The position numbers and the translations under genes were made by a program. Of a stretch of 51,532 bases of DNA, positions 1 through 6,705 are shown one piece after another. How positions within the stretch are numbered: position 1 is the stretch's first letter; each line of letters begins with the position of its first letter. The notes below the pieces were generated by a model. It had not been told where the DNA came from and searched no databases. It saw only the letters and a program-made list of their open reading frames with translations. Source of the stretch: Bacteroidaceae bacterium (GTDB taxonomy: Bacteria; Bacteroidota; Bacteroidia; Bacteroidales; Bacteroidaceae); contig JAGAAZ010000108.1 of assembly GCA_017614895.1 (NCBI GenBank), positions 1 through 51,532 of the forward strand, written 5' to 3'.

Positions 1-95
1 ACAAGCTGAAAGCCGTGAAGCGAGTGATGTACGGGAAGGCTGGAATCGAACTGCTGAAGAACAAACTCGTGTTGGAGCATATGCTCTTCAACTAA
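1..95 (+). CDS. C-terminal end of a transposase, ISL3-like (partial)
   Basis: An open frame entering from the left edge ends with TAA at 93-95. The 30 visible residues contain KRVMYGKAGIELLKNK. That agrees with the C-terminal tail of ISL3-type DDE transposases, which often reads K-R-x-M-Y-G-R-A-x-x-x-L-L-x-x-(R/K). Only the tail is present, so neither the family nor the intactness of the element can be confirmed. The 10-base palindrome CCCTTAAGGG at 108-117 lies just downstream and might belong to the element's end, but the other terminus is outside the window. Confidence 0.55.
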   Translation, partial: KLKAVKRVMYGKAGIELLKNKLVLEHMLFN

Positions 96-125
96 ATTGA
101 AGAAGATCCCTTAAGGGTAACAAAA

Positions 126-174
126 ATTTGCTGCCTAGTTAGGAAAAACTTTTTCTCTCGTAGGGGCGCAAAAA
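126..174. repeat. Left copy of a 49-base direct repeat flanking the toxin-antitoxin pair
   Basis: Bases 126-174 match 1045-1093 with four mismatches and no gaps, at a constant offset of 919. The shared core begins ATTTGCTGCCTAGTTAGG and contains the small palindrome CCTAGTTAGG. The two copies bracket the complete PIN toxin-antitoxin module. Their origin is unknown: they could be a dispersed genomic repeat, the scar of an insertion, or recombination sites. Confidence 0.85.
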
Positions 175-213
175 AGAGACGACGGCTCGCTGTTCTTTTG
201 CCGCCGTCTCTTT
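173..213. terminator. Hairpin, probable terminator
   Basis: The arms AAAGAGACGACGGC (173-186) and GCCGCCGTCTCTTT (200-213) pair over 14 bases with one mismatch around a 13-base loop. It lies between the transposase tail and the 3' end of the toxin gene and could stop transcripts from either side. The T run after the plus-strand arm is only three bases, so efficiency is uncertain. Confidence 0.4.
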
Positions 214-257
214 AATGCTTTGCCGCCGTCTCTTTGATGCTTTGCCGTCGGCAATTT
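197..257. repeat. 22-base tandem repeat, about 2.5 copies
   Basis: Two nearly identical 22-base units (197-218 and 219-240) read TTTGCCGCCGTCTCTTTRATGC and are followed by a diverged partial third copy (241-257). The first unit doubles as the right arm of the preceding hairpin. This is a small slippage-type array. It has no unique spacers, so it is not a CRISPR. Confidence 0.75.
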
Positions 258-314
258 AAAAACAGTCGCAAACACAAAAAAGAAAGCGCAAACAAATCGA
301 TAGGGTTTGTGTGA

Positions 315-716
315 TTATATCATTTTAAGGAAATCCGAGTATTTCAGAATTGGTATTCCTGCATGGGAACCCAATTCTGTCAGGTCTTTATCTCCACTAA
401 TGATGTAATCGACAGGAACACTTTCTGCCATTGACAACAGATAAAGGTCTTTGATGTCACGAATGGGCGATTTCGCCTCAATCGTGATGTCTGTCATCAA
501 GCACACATCATCCACCATCTCAAAGAAAAAATATCGTGTTTCTGCTGATATGAGTTTGTCAAATTTTGGACGAGAAATCACATCGCGAATCTCGCCCAAT
601 AACTGTTCGCTCATATATATCTGAATATCGTGACGACACAACACATCAACAAGCGAAGCCAATCGCTTACCTATCATGAATGAAATCCATAGGTTGGTGT
701 CAAACAATACCTTCAT
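315..716 (-). CDS. PIN-domain toxin (putative ribonuclease) of a type II toxin-antitoxin pair
   Basis: This 133-residue protein has the PIN fold signature of a metal-dependent RNase. The N-terminus MKVLFDTNLW supplies Asp6. Other acidic residues in the expected order are Glu42 (in LLGEIRDV), Asp90 (in IRDIKD) and Asp109 (in ISGDKDL). Length and motif order fit the Bacteroidota family annotated as putative toxin component, PIN family. The start codon overlaps the stop of the upstream small gene by four bases (ATGA), the usual translational coupling of antitoxin followed by toxin. The RNA target cannot be read from sequence. All four acidic positions are present, so the toxin looks intact. Confidence 0.85.
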   Translation of the reverse strand: MKVLFDTNLWISFMIGKRLASLVDVLCRHDIQIYMSEQLLGEIRDVISRPKFDKLISAETRYFFFEMVDDVCLMTDITIEAKSPIRDIKDLYLLSMAESVPVDYIISGDKDLTELGSHAGIPILKYSDFLKMI

Positions 717-904
717 GCTCCGTATCTTACTGCATTAACTTCTGCTGCAATCTCCTCATCTGTCATGACTGGAGACTTGGGGCATGACTGGATAAAGCGC
801 TCAACAGAAGAACGGCGTGTGCGTACCTGCCACCCCATTCTTGAAGCCAAAGCCTCCATGAAACTTCTGTCTTTCACGGGCACTGATAATACAAAATCTT
901 CCAT
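713..904 (-). CDS. Small antitoxin partner of the PIN toxin
   Basis: This 63-residue protein lies directly upstream of the PIN gene and overlaps it by four bases. It has a short beta-like start (VLSVPVKD), a helical middle (FMEALASRMGWQV) and an acidic tail (MTDEEIAAEVNAVRYG), a layout seen in many unclassified antitoxins paired with PIN toxins. No clear ribbon-helix-helix or AbrB motif is visible. Its role is inferred mainly from gene order, size and coupling. Confidence 0.75.
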   Translation of the reverse strand: MEDFVLSVPVKDRSFMEALASRMGWQVRTRRSSVERFIQSCPKSPVMTDEEIAAEVNAVRYGA

Positions 905-935
905 CGTAATCCGTTCTTAATCACATTAACATTTG

Positions 936-967
936 CAAATTAACCACTTTTTTCATTATCCTCCAAA
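936..967 (-). promoter_or_regulatory. Probable promoter of the toxin-antitoxin pair
   Basis: Reading the minus strand, TTTG (964-967) is followed after 20 bases by TTAATTTG (936-943), about 30 bases before the antitoxin start. This resembles the Bacteroidota -33 TTTG and -7 TAnnTTTG pattern, with one mismatch in the -7 box. It lies inside the interval bounded by the direct repeats, so the module would carry its own promoter. Confidence 0.45.
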
Positions 968-1044
968 CTTTTCTCTAACTTTTTTTCAAACAAAGGCCGA
1001 GTATTCCTCAGCAGAGGCGGGTTATTCACAGATAAGCGTTCATT

Positions 1045-1093
1045 ATTTGCTGCCTAGTTAGGAAAAACTTTTTCCCTCGTGGGGTAGCAAAAA
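1045..1093. repeat. Right copy of the 49-base direct repeat
   Basis: Matches 126-174 at 45 of 49 positions without gaps. Immediately downstream, the 11-base word TAGGCTATCCG occurs twice (1098-1108 and 1121-1131). No gene is present between the antitoxin start (904) and the peptidase stop (1263). That 358-base gap holds this repeat, the short duplicated word and the interleaved inverted repeats at 1142-1217. Confidence 0.85.
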
Positions 1094-1141
1094 CTTGTAG
1101 GCTATCCGTTTCAGGAAGACTAGGCTATCCGCAATATTTTG

Positions 1142-1217
1142 AAAGTTTAGAAATATATTTTGCAAGTTTCAAAATATTTTTCTAAACTTTAGAATTTCAT
1201 TTTGAAACTTGCAAAAT
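1142..1217. repeat. Two interleaved inverted repeats (A-B-A'-B')
   Basis: Arm A, AAAGTTTAGAAA (1142-1153), is complementary to A' (1179-1190). Arm B, a 19-base word centred on GCAAGTTTC (1157-1175), is perfectly complementary to B' (1199-1217). The arms alternate, so a transcript could fold either hairpin or, in principle, a pseudoknot-like form. The site lies just past the 3' end of the C1 peptidase gene, where it could act in termination or RNA stability. Confidence 0.8.
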
Positions 1218-1262
1218 TTTGTGGACACGAGAGGGTCCTGATGTTGAAGAGGGGGGAGTTGT

Positions 1263-2459
1263 TTATTTGATGCCCAACTTCTTGGCGATGTTCTTAGGAA
1301 TGGCATCCTTGTGGACGAGGATGTTCAGGGTCTTGTATGCCACGAAGGCCTTGGATGCGTACCACACGCCTTTGTATTTGTAGTCGGTACCCCATGAGTT
1401 CTTCACCATGAAGTATTCCTTGCCGTTCTGGTCTTTGGCGAGACCATAGATGAGCATACCGTGGTCGTCGGTGGTTTCCCAGTTGTCATATGCCTCTTGG
1501 CGCATCTCCTGAGTGACTGTGATTTCAGGCCAAGGACGAGCAGTGTAGGAGGCGCGGTTGTTGAGGGCTCCTGTGTAACCAAACCAGCGTTCGTAGTCGC
1601 TGCCATCCGTCTCCTTCGCTTTCTTCAGATCGGGGCAGACAGCGATGCCGTCACGAGAGAAACCGTTTTCGCTGACATCGGCACCCCATGCGAAAGTGTA
1701 GCCTTTGTCAATCGCATTTTCCATCACCTCCATGAACTCGTCGATGGGCAGGTTGTAGGAGAGTCCCCAACGCCAGTTGTCCTGCACCTCGATGATGAAC
1801 TGCTCGTAGAAAGGATGATGAGAGAAAGAGGCGAGGCTGATGTAGTCGTCCATATTCAGACCTGTTGATGCCATGAAGGTCATGGGTGTGTAGGTCTTGC
1901 CCTTGTAGGTGAATTCGGTAGGACATTCGCCCAGATAAGCATCGAGTGTAGCGTTGATGGGCTTGAACCAAATAGGGGAGAGCTTCTTCTGTTTGCTTTT
2001 GGCTACAGCGTCCACCATTGGTTCCAGAATGTTGAAGAACTCTGTGAAATTGGGCAATGAATCACCCTGAAGTGTGCCTGGCTCTGGCATTGCTGACTGT
2101 GGAATCATGCCGTAGTGCTTCATGCAATAGACGCAGTCGTAGAACGAGCCACCCTGACTGAAGTCCATATCACCATGCAGACGTACTGTCGCCTTAGCAC
2201 GGTCTTCGTAGGTCTTGTGGGCGAGGTACATCTCAGAGAAGTCCCACTCGCCTTTACCCATGCGGAGCAGTTCTGCCTCAAAGAATCCCAGCGAGGAGAA
2301 TGCCCAGCAAGTGCCTGAGTTGTTCTGGTTCTTGGTGGATGTGATGGGGAGTTCCTTCACAACGGTGAACTGGAATCCTTCGTCTTTCTTCTCTTCTTGT
2401 GCGAAGAGGGTAGTGCCGAGCATCAAGAGCGCGGTCAATAAGATTGTCTTTTTCATCAT
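1263..2459 (-). CDS. Secreted papain-like cysteine peptidase (C1B, aminopeptidase C/bleomycin hydrolase-like)
   Basis: This 398-residue protein begins with a signal peptide (MMKKTILLTALLMLGTTLFA then QEE). The catalytic cysteine is Cys51 in NSGTCWAFSS, the classic C1 active-site block. The catalytic histidine lies near residue 333 (TTDDHGMLIYG) and the asparagine near 354 (VKNSWG), in the order found in C1B peptidases. Unlike cytosolic PepC it is exported, so it probably trims peptides in the periplasm or at the surface. It follows the Xaa-Pro aminopeptidase gene by four bases and is probably co-transcribed with it. The pairing suggests joint degradation of oligopeptides. Confidence 0.88.
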   Translation of the reverse strand: MMKKTILLTALLMLGTTLFAQEEKKDEGFQFTVVKELPITSTKNQNNSGTCWAFSSLGFFEAELLRMGKGEWDFSEMYLAHKTYEDRAKATVRLHGDMDFSQGGSFYDCVYCMKHYGMIPQSAMPEPGTLQGDSLPNFTEFFNILEPMVDAVAKSKQKKLSPIWFKPINATLDAYLGECPTEFTYKGKTYTPMTFMASTGLNMDDYISLASFSHHPFYEQFIIEVQDNWRWGLSYNLPIDEFMEVMENAIDKGYTFAWGADVSENGFSRDGIAVCPDLKKAKETDGSDYERWFGYTGALNNRASYTARPWPEITVTQEMRQEAYDNWETTDDHGMLIYGLAKDQNGKEYFMVKNSWGTDYKYKGVWYASKAFVAYKTLNILVHKDAIPKNIAKKLGIK

Positions 2460-2463
2460 GTTA

Positions 2464-3858
2464 TTATTGTTTGTTAATGAATTCTTCTAATTCAGGAATG
2501 TGGTAAGGAATCACCTTGTCGCCAATGATTTGGCAACCTGTCTCCGTGATGATGATGTCGTCTTCCAAACGCACGCCACCAAAGTTTCGGAACGGTTCGA
2601 TGGCTTCGTAGTTGATGAAGTCCTTGTGCATGCCTTGACTCTTCCAGAGATCGATGAGGTGGGGAATGAAGTAGATGCCAGGTTCATCGGTCATCACGAA
2701 TCCTGGTTGCAATCGACGTCCGCAACGCAAGCAGTTCAGACCGAATTGGGTGGAAGGTTGCACTTCGTCGTCGAAGCCCACGTAGTTCTGTCCGAGTCCC
2801 TCCATATCGTGCACATCCATTCCCATCATGTGACCGAGTCCATGTGGCATGAATAGGGCATGAGCACCAGCTTGCACAGCTTCATCTGTGTCGCCCTTCA
2901 TCAGTCCGATGGCTTTCAGATGGTCGGTGAGGATGCGACAAGCCCCCAAGTGCATGTCGAGCCATTTCACGTTGGGTTTGGCATTGGCGATGACCCAGTC
3001 GTGGGCTGCCTCCACCGCTGTGTAGATGTCACGTTGCTGTTGTGTGAATTTGCCTGAAATAGGCGTGACACGGGTGTTGTCTGAACAATAGTTCTCCTTA
3101 CTTTCTGCACCAGCATCACACAGCATCAGACGACCTGCCTCCATAGGTGTGTGGCTGGGGAAACCGTGCTGAATCTCGCCGTGCATGGAGAGAATGGATT
3201 GGAAGGAATAGCGGTCGCCAAGACTCATGGCGATGCCTTCAATGATACCAGCGATATGCTTCTCTGTCACACCTGGTGCACAGAGTTTCATCGCTGTGGT
3301 GTGCATCAAATAGCCGATGTCGGCAGCATTTTTCAGTTCCACGATTTCCTCTGGCTTCTTGATGGCACGCATATCCACAATGGCTTTGATGAGCTTCACC
3401 GATGCTTTCTCCTTCGACTGCAAAGGATGGATGCCTATGAGGTCTGCCAACTGAATCATCAGGTCATGACGGCATTGAGGCACGAAGTGAATCGTCTGCC
3501 CTTTGGCTTGGGCAGCATCAATCAGCGTCTTCAGCTCCTTCATGGGTGCCGTCTTTGCCACACCCACTTCTGTCGCCAGTTCCTTCACCGATGGCACATA
3601 GCCATACCAAATGATATCGTCGATGTCGATGTCATCTCCAAAGATGTATTCTTGGTCGTTGTCAATGTCGATGACTCCCACCAGCCCTTCACGCTTCTGT
3701 CCGAAATAGTAAAGGAAACAGCTGTCCTGACGGAAACGATAGGTGTTGCTGGGGTAATTGTTTGGCGCATCGTTGTTGCCAAACAGCAGGATGAGGCCTT
3801 CACCCACACGCCGTTTCAGTTCGGAACGACGTTGTACGTATATCTCTCTTGTAAACAT
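2464..3858 (-). CDS. pepP: Xaa-Pro aminopeptidase (M24B)
   Basis: This 464-residue protein has an N-terminal aminopeptidase-P domain (about 1-150) and a C-terminal pita-bread M24 domain. The five metal ligands of the family are visible: Asp248 and Asp260 (LMLCDAGAES, NYCSDNTRV), His343 (HGLGHMMGMDVHD), Glu392 (TDEPGIYF) and Glu432 (VRLEDDI). It removes N-terminal residues preceding proline and has no signal peptide, so it should be cytosolic. It overlaps no gene and is followed after four bases by the exported C1 peptidase. A strong terminator upstream separates it from the preceding lipoprotein gene. Confidence 0.93.
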   Translation of the reverse strand: MFTREIYVQRRSELKRRVGEGLILLFGNNDAPNNYPSNTYRFRQDSCFLYYFGQKREGLVGVIDIDNDQEYIFGDDIDIDDIIWYGYVPSVKELATEVGVAKTAPMKELKTLIDAAQAKGQTIHFVPQCRHDLMIQLADLIGIHPLQSKEKASVKLIKAIVDMRAIKKPEEIVELKNAADIGYLMHTTAMKLCAPGVTEKHIAGIIEGIAMSLGDRYSFQSILSMHGEIQHGFPSHTPMEAGRLMLCDAGAESKENYCSDNTRVTPISGKFTQQQRDIYTAVEAAHDWVIANAKPNVKWLDMHLGACRILTDHLKAIGLMKGDTDEAVQAGAHALFMPHGLGHMMGMDVHDMEGLGQNYVGFDDEVQPSTQFGLNCLRCGRRLQPGFVMTDEPGIYFIPHLIDLWKSQGMHKDFINYEAIEPFRNFGGVRLEDDIIITETGCQIIGDKVIPYHIPELEEFINKQ

Positions 3859-3914
3859 ATAGGCTAATAAGTTTTAAGGTATGTGATGCAAAGGTACGAT
3901 TTTTAGTGATAAGG

Positions 3915-3967
3915 TAAAAAAGAAAAGTGAAAAATTTGCTACCGCGGTAGTCATTTCTCACTTTTCT
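3915..3967 (-). terminator. Strong intrinsic terminator after the small lipoprotein gene
   Basis: AGAAAAGTGA (3921-3930) pairs with TCACTTTTCT (3958-3967), and the 12-base palindrome CTACCGCGGTAG (3939-3950) sits at the tip. Read on the minus strand, the stem is followed by a run of six T. It ends transcription of the lipoprotein gene at 4003 before the peptidase operon. Confidence 0.8.
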
Positions 3968-4002
3968 TTCATCTATAACCCATAACCTTTAACCCTTAAC
4001 TA

Positions 4003-4635
4003 TTATTTTATTCCCAGCTCATGCTGCTTGGACTCATACTTGCTTTTGAGCGTCTGAGCCAGTCGCTTGACTTCAGGGATGCTTTTGCTGTTTTGCTCCA
4101 CACACAGATAGACATGATCCAGATTGCGCAGCACACCCAGTCTGCAGTCTTCAAATCGAGTCATGTCTTGCTTGGTCTGCACCTTGTCAATGCCCCTGAT
4201 CATGCCGTTCAGGTTGGCGATGACACCACTGGCTGGCACTTCATATTCCTGGCAAGCCTCTCTGTAAGCCTTGTCTGCTGTTGCCTTGTAGGTTTTCACC
4301 AAAGACTTTTCTTGAGCTGTCAATCCTTGCATGTCATTGCTCAGGTTGGTGGTGGCAAGGATATATTGCTTCTTGGCTGTAATCAGTCCTTCAGGGGAGA
4401 GAACGTGTGTCAGTCGGTCGGTGGCGATGTCGAGGTTGTTGCAGATGACGCCACATTCCCTGCCCACATGCTCTTTCTCCATGATGGTGTCAGCCAGCAA
4501 CTCTTCCCATGTGGGTGTCTGCTCGTATTCCTCCAGATAGGTATCACCACTCATGCTGCCGTTATTCTTCTTTTCTTCACACGATGTCATCGTCAGCACC
4601 AGGATGACGAGCAAGTAGGGGAGTGATTTCTTCAT
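4003..4635 (-). CDS. Small lipoprotein of unknown function
   Basis: The likely start is ATG at 4635 (an ATG three codons earlier, at 4644, is possible). It gives a 210-residue protein beginning MKKSLPYLLVILVLTMTSCEE, with a lipobox ending at Cys19. A longer open frame reaches back to 4725 but crosses the S1 terminator hairpin, so it is not used. The mature part is mainly helical and charged, with no recognised enzyme motif. It contains several cysteines (for example RECGVICNN and EDCRLGV), which is unusual for an exported helical protein and may indicate disulphides. I do not recognise the family. It is probably anchored to a periplasmic membrane face. Confidence 0.75.
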   Translation of the reverse strand: MKKSLPYLLVILVLTMTSCEEKKNNGSMSGDTYLEEYEQTPTWEELLADTIMEKEHVGRECGVICNNLDIATDRLTHVLSPEGLITAKKQYILATTNLSNDMQGLTAQEKSLVKTYKATADKAYREACQEYEVPASGVIANLNGMIRGIDKVQTKQDMTRFEDCRLGVLRNLDHVYLCVEQNSKSIPEVKRLAQTLKSKYESKQHELGIK

Positions 4636-4668
4636 GTTCCGCATATATATATAATAATGTGTAGAAAG

Positions 4669-4698
4669 AAGGGACACATCCTTGTGGACATGTCCCTT
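4669..4698 (-). terminator. Intrinsic terminator of the ribosomal protein S1 gene
   Basis: GGGACACATCC (4671-4681) pairs with GGACATGTCCC (4686-4696) with one mismatch around the loop TTGT. On the minus strand the stem is followed by TTCTTTCT. It lies just past the rpsA stop and before the lipoprotein start, and supports the shorter start chosen for the lipoprotein. Confidence 0.75.
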
Positions 4699-4725
4699 GG
4701 GTATATTAACGTAAGTACGATTCAA

Positions 4726-6522
4726 TTATTCCTTGGCATCGTCCATCTTCTCCTTGAGAGCAGCGAGTGCGTCGATGTCACCGAGAGAAGTTGAAGCAGC
4801 CACGTTCTTGATGACTGGACCCTGCTCCTTCTGTGGGCGAGCAGCCTTCTTAGCAGCAGTTTCAGCCTTCTTGGCAGCCTTAGCCTCTGCACGTGCTACA
4901 TCTTCGAAGATGCGAGAGTGAGAAAGGATGATGCGCTTAGCCTCCTTGTTGAACTCGATCACCTTGAACTCGAGAGTCTCACCAAGCTGAGCCTGGCTAC
5001 CATCCTCCTTCACGAGGTGCTTAGGAGTTGCGAAGCCTTCCACACCACCTTCGAGTGCGATAACAGCGCCCTTGTCGAGTACTTCAATCACCTTACCCTC
5101 GTGGATGGAATCCTGAGTGAATACCTCTTCGAACTTATCCCAAGGATTGTCTTCGAGCTGCTTGTGACCGAGAGAGAGACGACGGTTCTCCTTGTCGATG
5201 TCAAGTACCTGTACCTCGATAGGCTCACCAATCTTCGTGAACTCAGATGGGTGCTTGATCTTCTTGGTCCAAGAGAGGTCAGAGATGTGGATGAGACCGT
5301 CAACGCCTTCTTCCACCTCAACGAATACGCCGAAGTTAGTGAAGTTGCGAACCTTGGCAGTGTGCTTGCTGCCAACAGGATACTTCTCATCAATCTTCTC
5401 CCATGGGTCTTCTCTCAACTGCTTCACACCGAGAGACATCTTACGCTCGTCGCGGTCGAGTGTGAGGATCACTGCCTCCACTTCGTCACCCACCTTCATG
5501 AACTCCTGTGCAGAGTGGAGGTGTGCGCTCCAAGACATTTCAGATACGTGGATGAGACCTTCTACGCCTGGTGCAATCTCGATGAATGCGCCGTAGTCAG
5601 CCATCACAACCACCTTACCCTTCACCTTGTCGCCTACCTTGAGGTTTGGATCAAGAGCATCCCATGGGTGTGGAGTCAGCTGCTTCAAGCCAAGAGCGAT
5701 GCGCTTCTTCTCATCGTCGAAGTCGATGATCACCACGTTGAGCTTCTGGTCGAGCTGAACGATTTCCTTAGGATCGCTTACGCGGCCCCAAGAGAGGTCT
5801 GTGATATGGATGAGACCGTCAACACCACCGAGGTCGATGAATACGCCGTAGTTGGTGATGTTCTTGACAGTACCTTCAAGAATCTGTCCCTTTTCGAGCT
5901 TAGAGATGATTTCCTTCTTCTGCTGCTCAAGCTCTGCCTCGATAAGAGCCTTGTGGCTGACAACCACGTTGCGGAACTCCTGATTGATCTTCACAATCTT
6001 GAATTCCATGGTCTTGCCAACGAATGTATCGTAGTCGCGGATTGGTTTCACGTCGATCTGAGAACCTGGGAGGAATGCCTCTGTGCCGAGCACATCAACA
6101 ATCATACCACCCTTTGTGCGGCACTTCACGAAGCCCTGTACGATTTCGTCGTTCTCCAGCGCTGCGTTTACGCGCTCCCAAGAGCGAGCCTGACGAGCTC
6201 TCTTGTGTGAAAGCACGAGCTGACCCTTCTTGTCTTCCTGATTCTCGATGTAAACCTCAACGGTGTCGCCCACCTTGAGGTCGGGAGCATAACGGAATTC
6301 GCTACGAGCGATGATACCTTCGCTCTTGTAGCCAATGTTCACAACAACTTCGCGGTCGTTGAGAGCGGTAACAGTACCGTCCACCACCTCGTTGTCGTTC
6401 ACGTTGTTGAGCGTGCCTTCATAGGCTGCCTGTTGAGCGGCTTTGTCAGCTGCGCTCACGCCGTCGTTCTCGAATGCTTCCCAATCGAAACCTTCCAGCG
6501 GTTGAATGTTCTTAGTTTCCAT
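4726..6522 (-). CDS. rpsA: 30S ribosomal protein S1
   Basis: This 598-residue protein is built of six S1 (OB-fold) RNA-binding repeats, roughly at 44-110, 125-192, 214-282, 299-367, 386-454 and 471-537. The repeats carry recurring cores such as YGVFIDLGGVDGLIH, YGAFIEIAPGVEGLIH and FGVFVEVEEGVDGLIH. A lysine- and alanine-rich tail follows (AKAAKKAETAAKKAARP). It binds mRNA leaders on the 30S subunit. The N-terminal extension of about 40 residues and the tail make it slightly longer than the E. coli protein (557 residues). It appears to be a single-gene transcript with its own promoter and terminator. Confidence 0.97.
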   Translation of the reverse strand: METKNIQPLEGFDWEAFENDGVSAADKAAQQAAYEGTLNNVNDNEVVDGTVTALNDREVVVNIGYKSEGIIARSEFRYAPDLKVGDTVEVYIENQEDKKGQLVLSHKRARQARSWERVNAALENDEIVQGFVKCRTKGGMIVDVLGTEAFLPGSQIDVKPIRDYDTFVGKTMEFKIVKINQEFRNVVVSHKALIEAELEQQKKEIISKLEKGQILEGTVKNITNYGVFIDLGGVDGLIHITDLSWGRVSDPKEIVQLDQKLNVVIIDFDDEKKRIALGLKQLTPHPWDALDPNLKVGDKVKGKVVVMADYGAFIEIAPGVEGLIHVSEMSWSAHLHSAQEFMKVGDEVEAVILTLDRDERKMSLGVKQLREDPWEKIDEKYPVGSKHTAKVRNFTNFGVFVEVEEGVDGLIHISDLSWTKKIKHPSEFTKIGEPIEVQVLDIDKENRRLSLGHKQLEDNPWDKFEEVFTQDSIHEGKVIEVLDKGAVIALEGGVEGFATPKHLVKEDGSQAQLGETLEFKVIEFNKEAKRIILSHSRIFEDVARAEAKAAKKAETAAKKAARPQKEQGPVIKNVAASTSLGDIDALAALKEKMDDAKE

Positions 6523-6622
6523 AAATAATAAAAGTTTGTTTTAATTAATAAAGTTAGACATTATGTTGATAAAATCTAATTCTTCTTTGCGTCAAAGGGC
6601 TTTTCCGAGCCCAAAACGGCTG

Positions 6623-6653
6623 CAAAGTTAGTGGTTTTCTGTCAATTGGCAAA
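6623..6653 (-). promoter_or_regulatory. Promoter of rpsA
   Basis: On the minus strand TTTG (6650-6653) is separated by 19 bases from TAACTTTG (6623-6630), matching the Bacteroidota -33/-7 consensus exactly. The predicted transcript would start near 6616 and carry a leader of about 95 bases before the S1 start codon. The leader includes GGGCTCGGAAAAGCCC, a small hairpin near its 5' end. Confidence 0.75.
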
Positions 6654-6693
6654 GAAAAAGAGTGAATAAATGCGTCGTGACTCCTAATTTTTG

Positions 6694-6701
6694 TACCTTT
6701 G
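6694..6701 (+). promoter_or_regulatory. -7 promoter box abutting the DUF819 start codon
   Basis: TACCTTTG (6694-6701) matches TAnnTTTG and ends only four bases before the ATG at 6706. Transcription would begin at about the start codon, so the mRNA would be leaderless or nearly so. No good TTTG is present about 20 bases upstream, which lowers confidence. Confidence 0.45.
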
Positions 6702-6705
6702 CAAC

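Noticed and set aside
197..257. Possible CRISPR array
   Set aside because: The units are contiguous 22-base tandem copies without unique spacers, and no cas gene is present in the window.
4636..4725. N-terminal extension of the small lipoprotein back to 4725
   Set aside because: It begins at TTG, crosses the rpsA terminator hairpin and would hide the lipobox behind 30 charged residues.
4918..6210. Long plus-strand open frame opposite rpsA (430 codons)
   Set aside because: It is the mirror of the S1 repeats on the other strand, with no recognisable protein motifs and no promoter.
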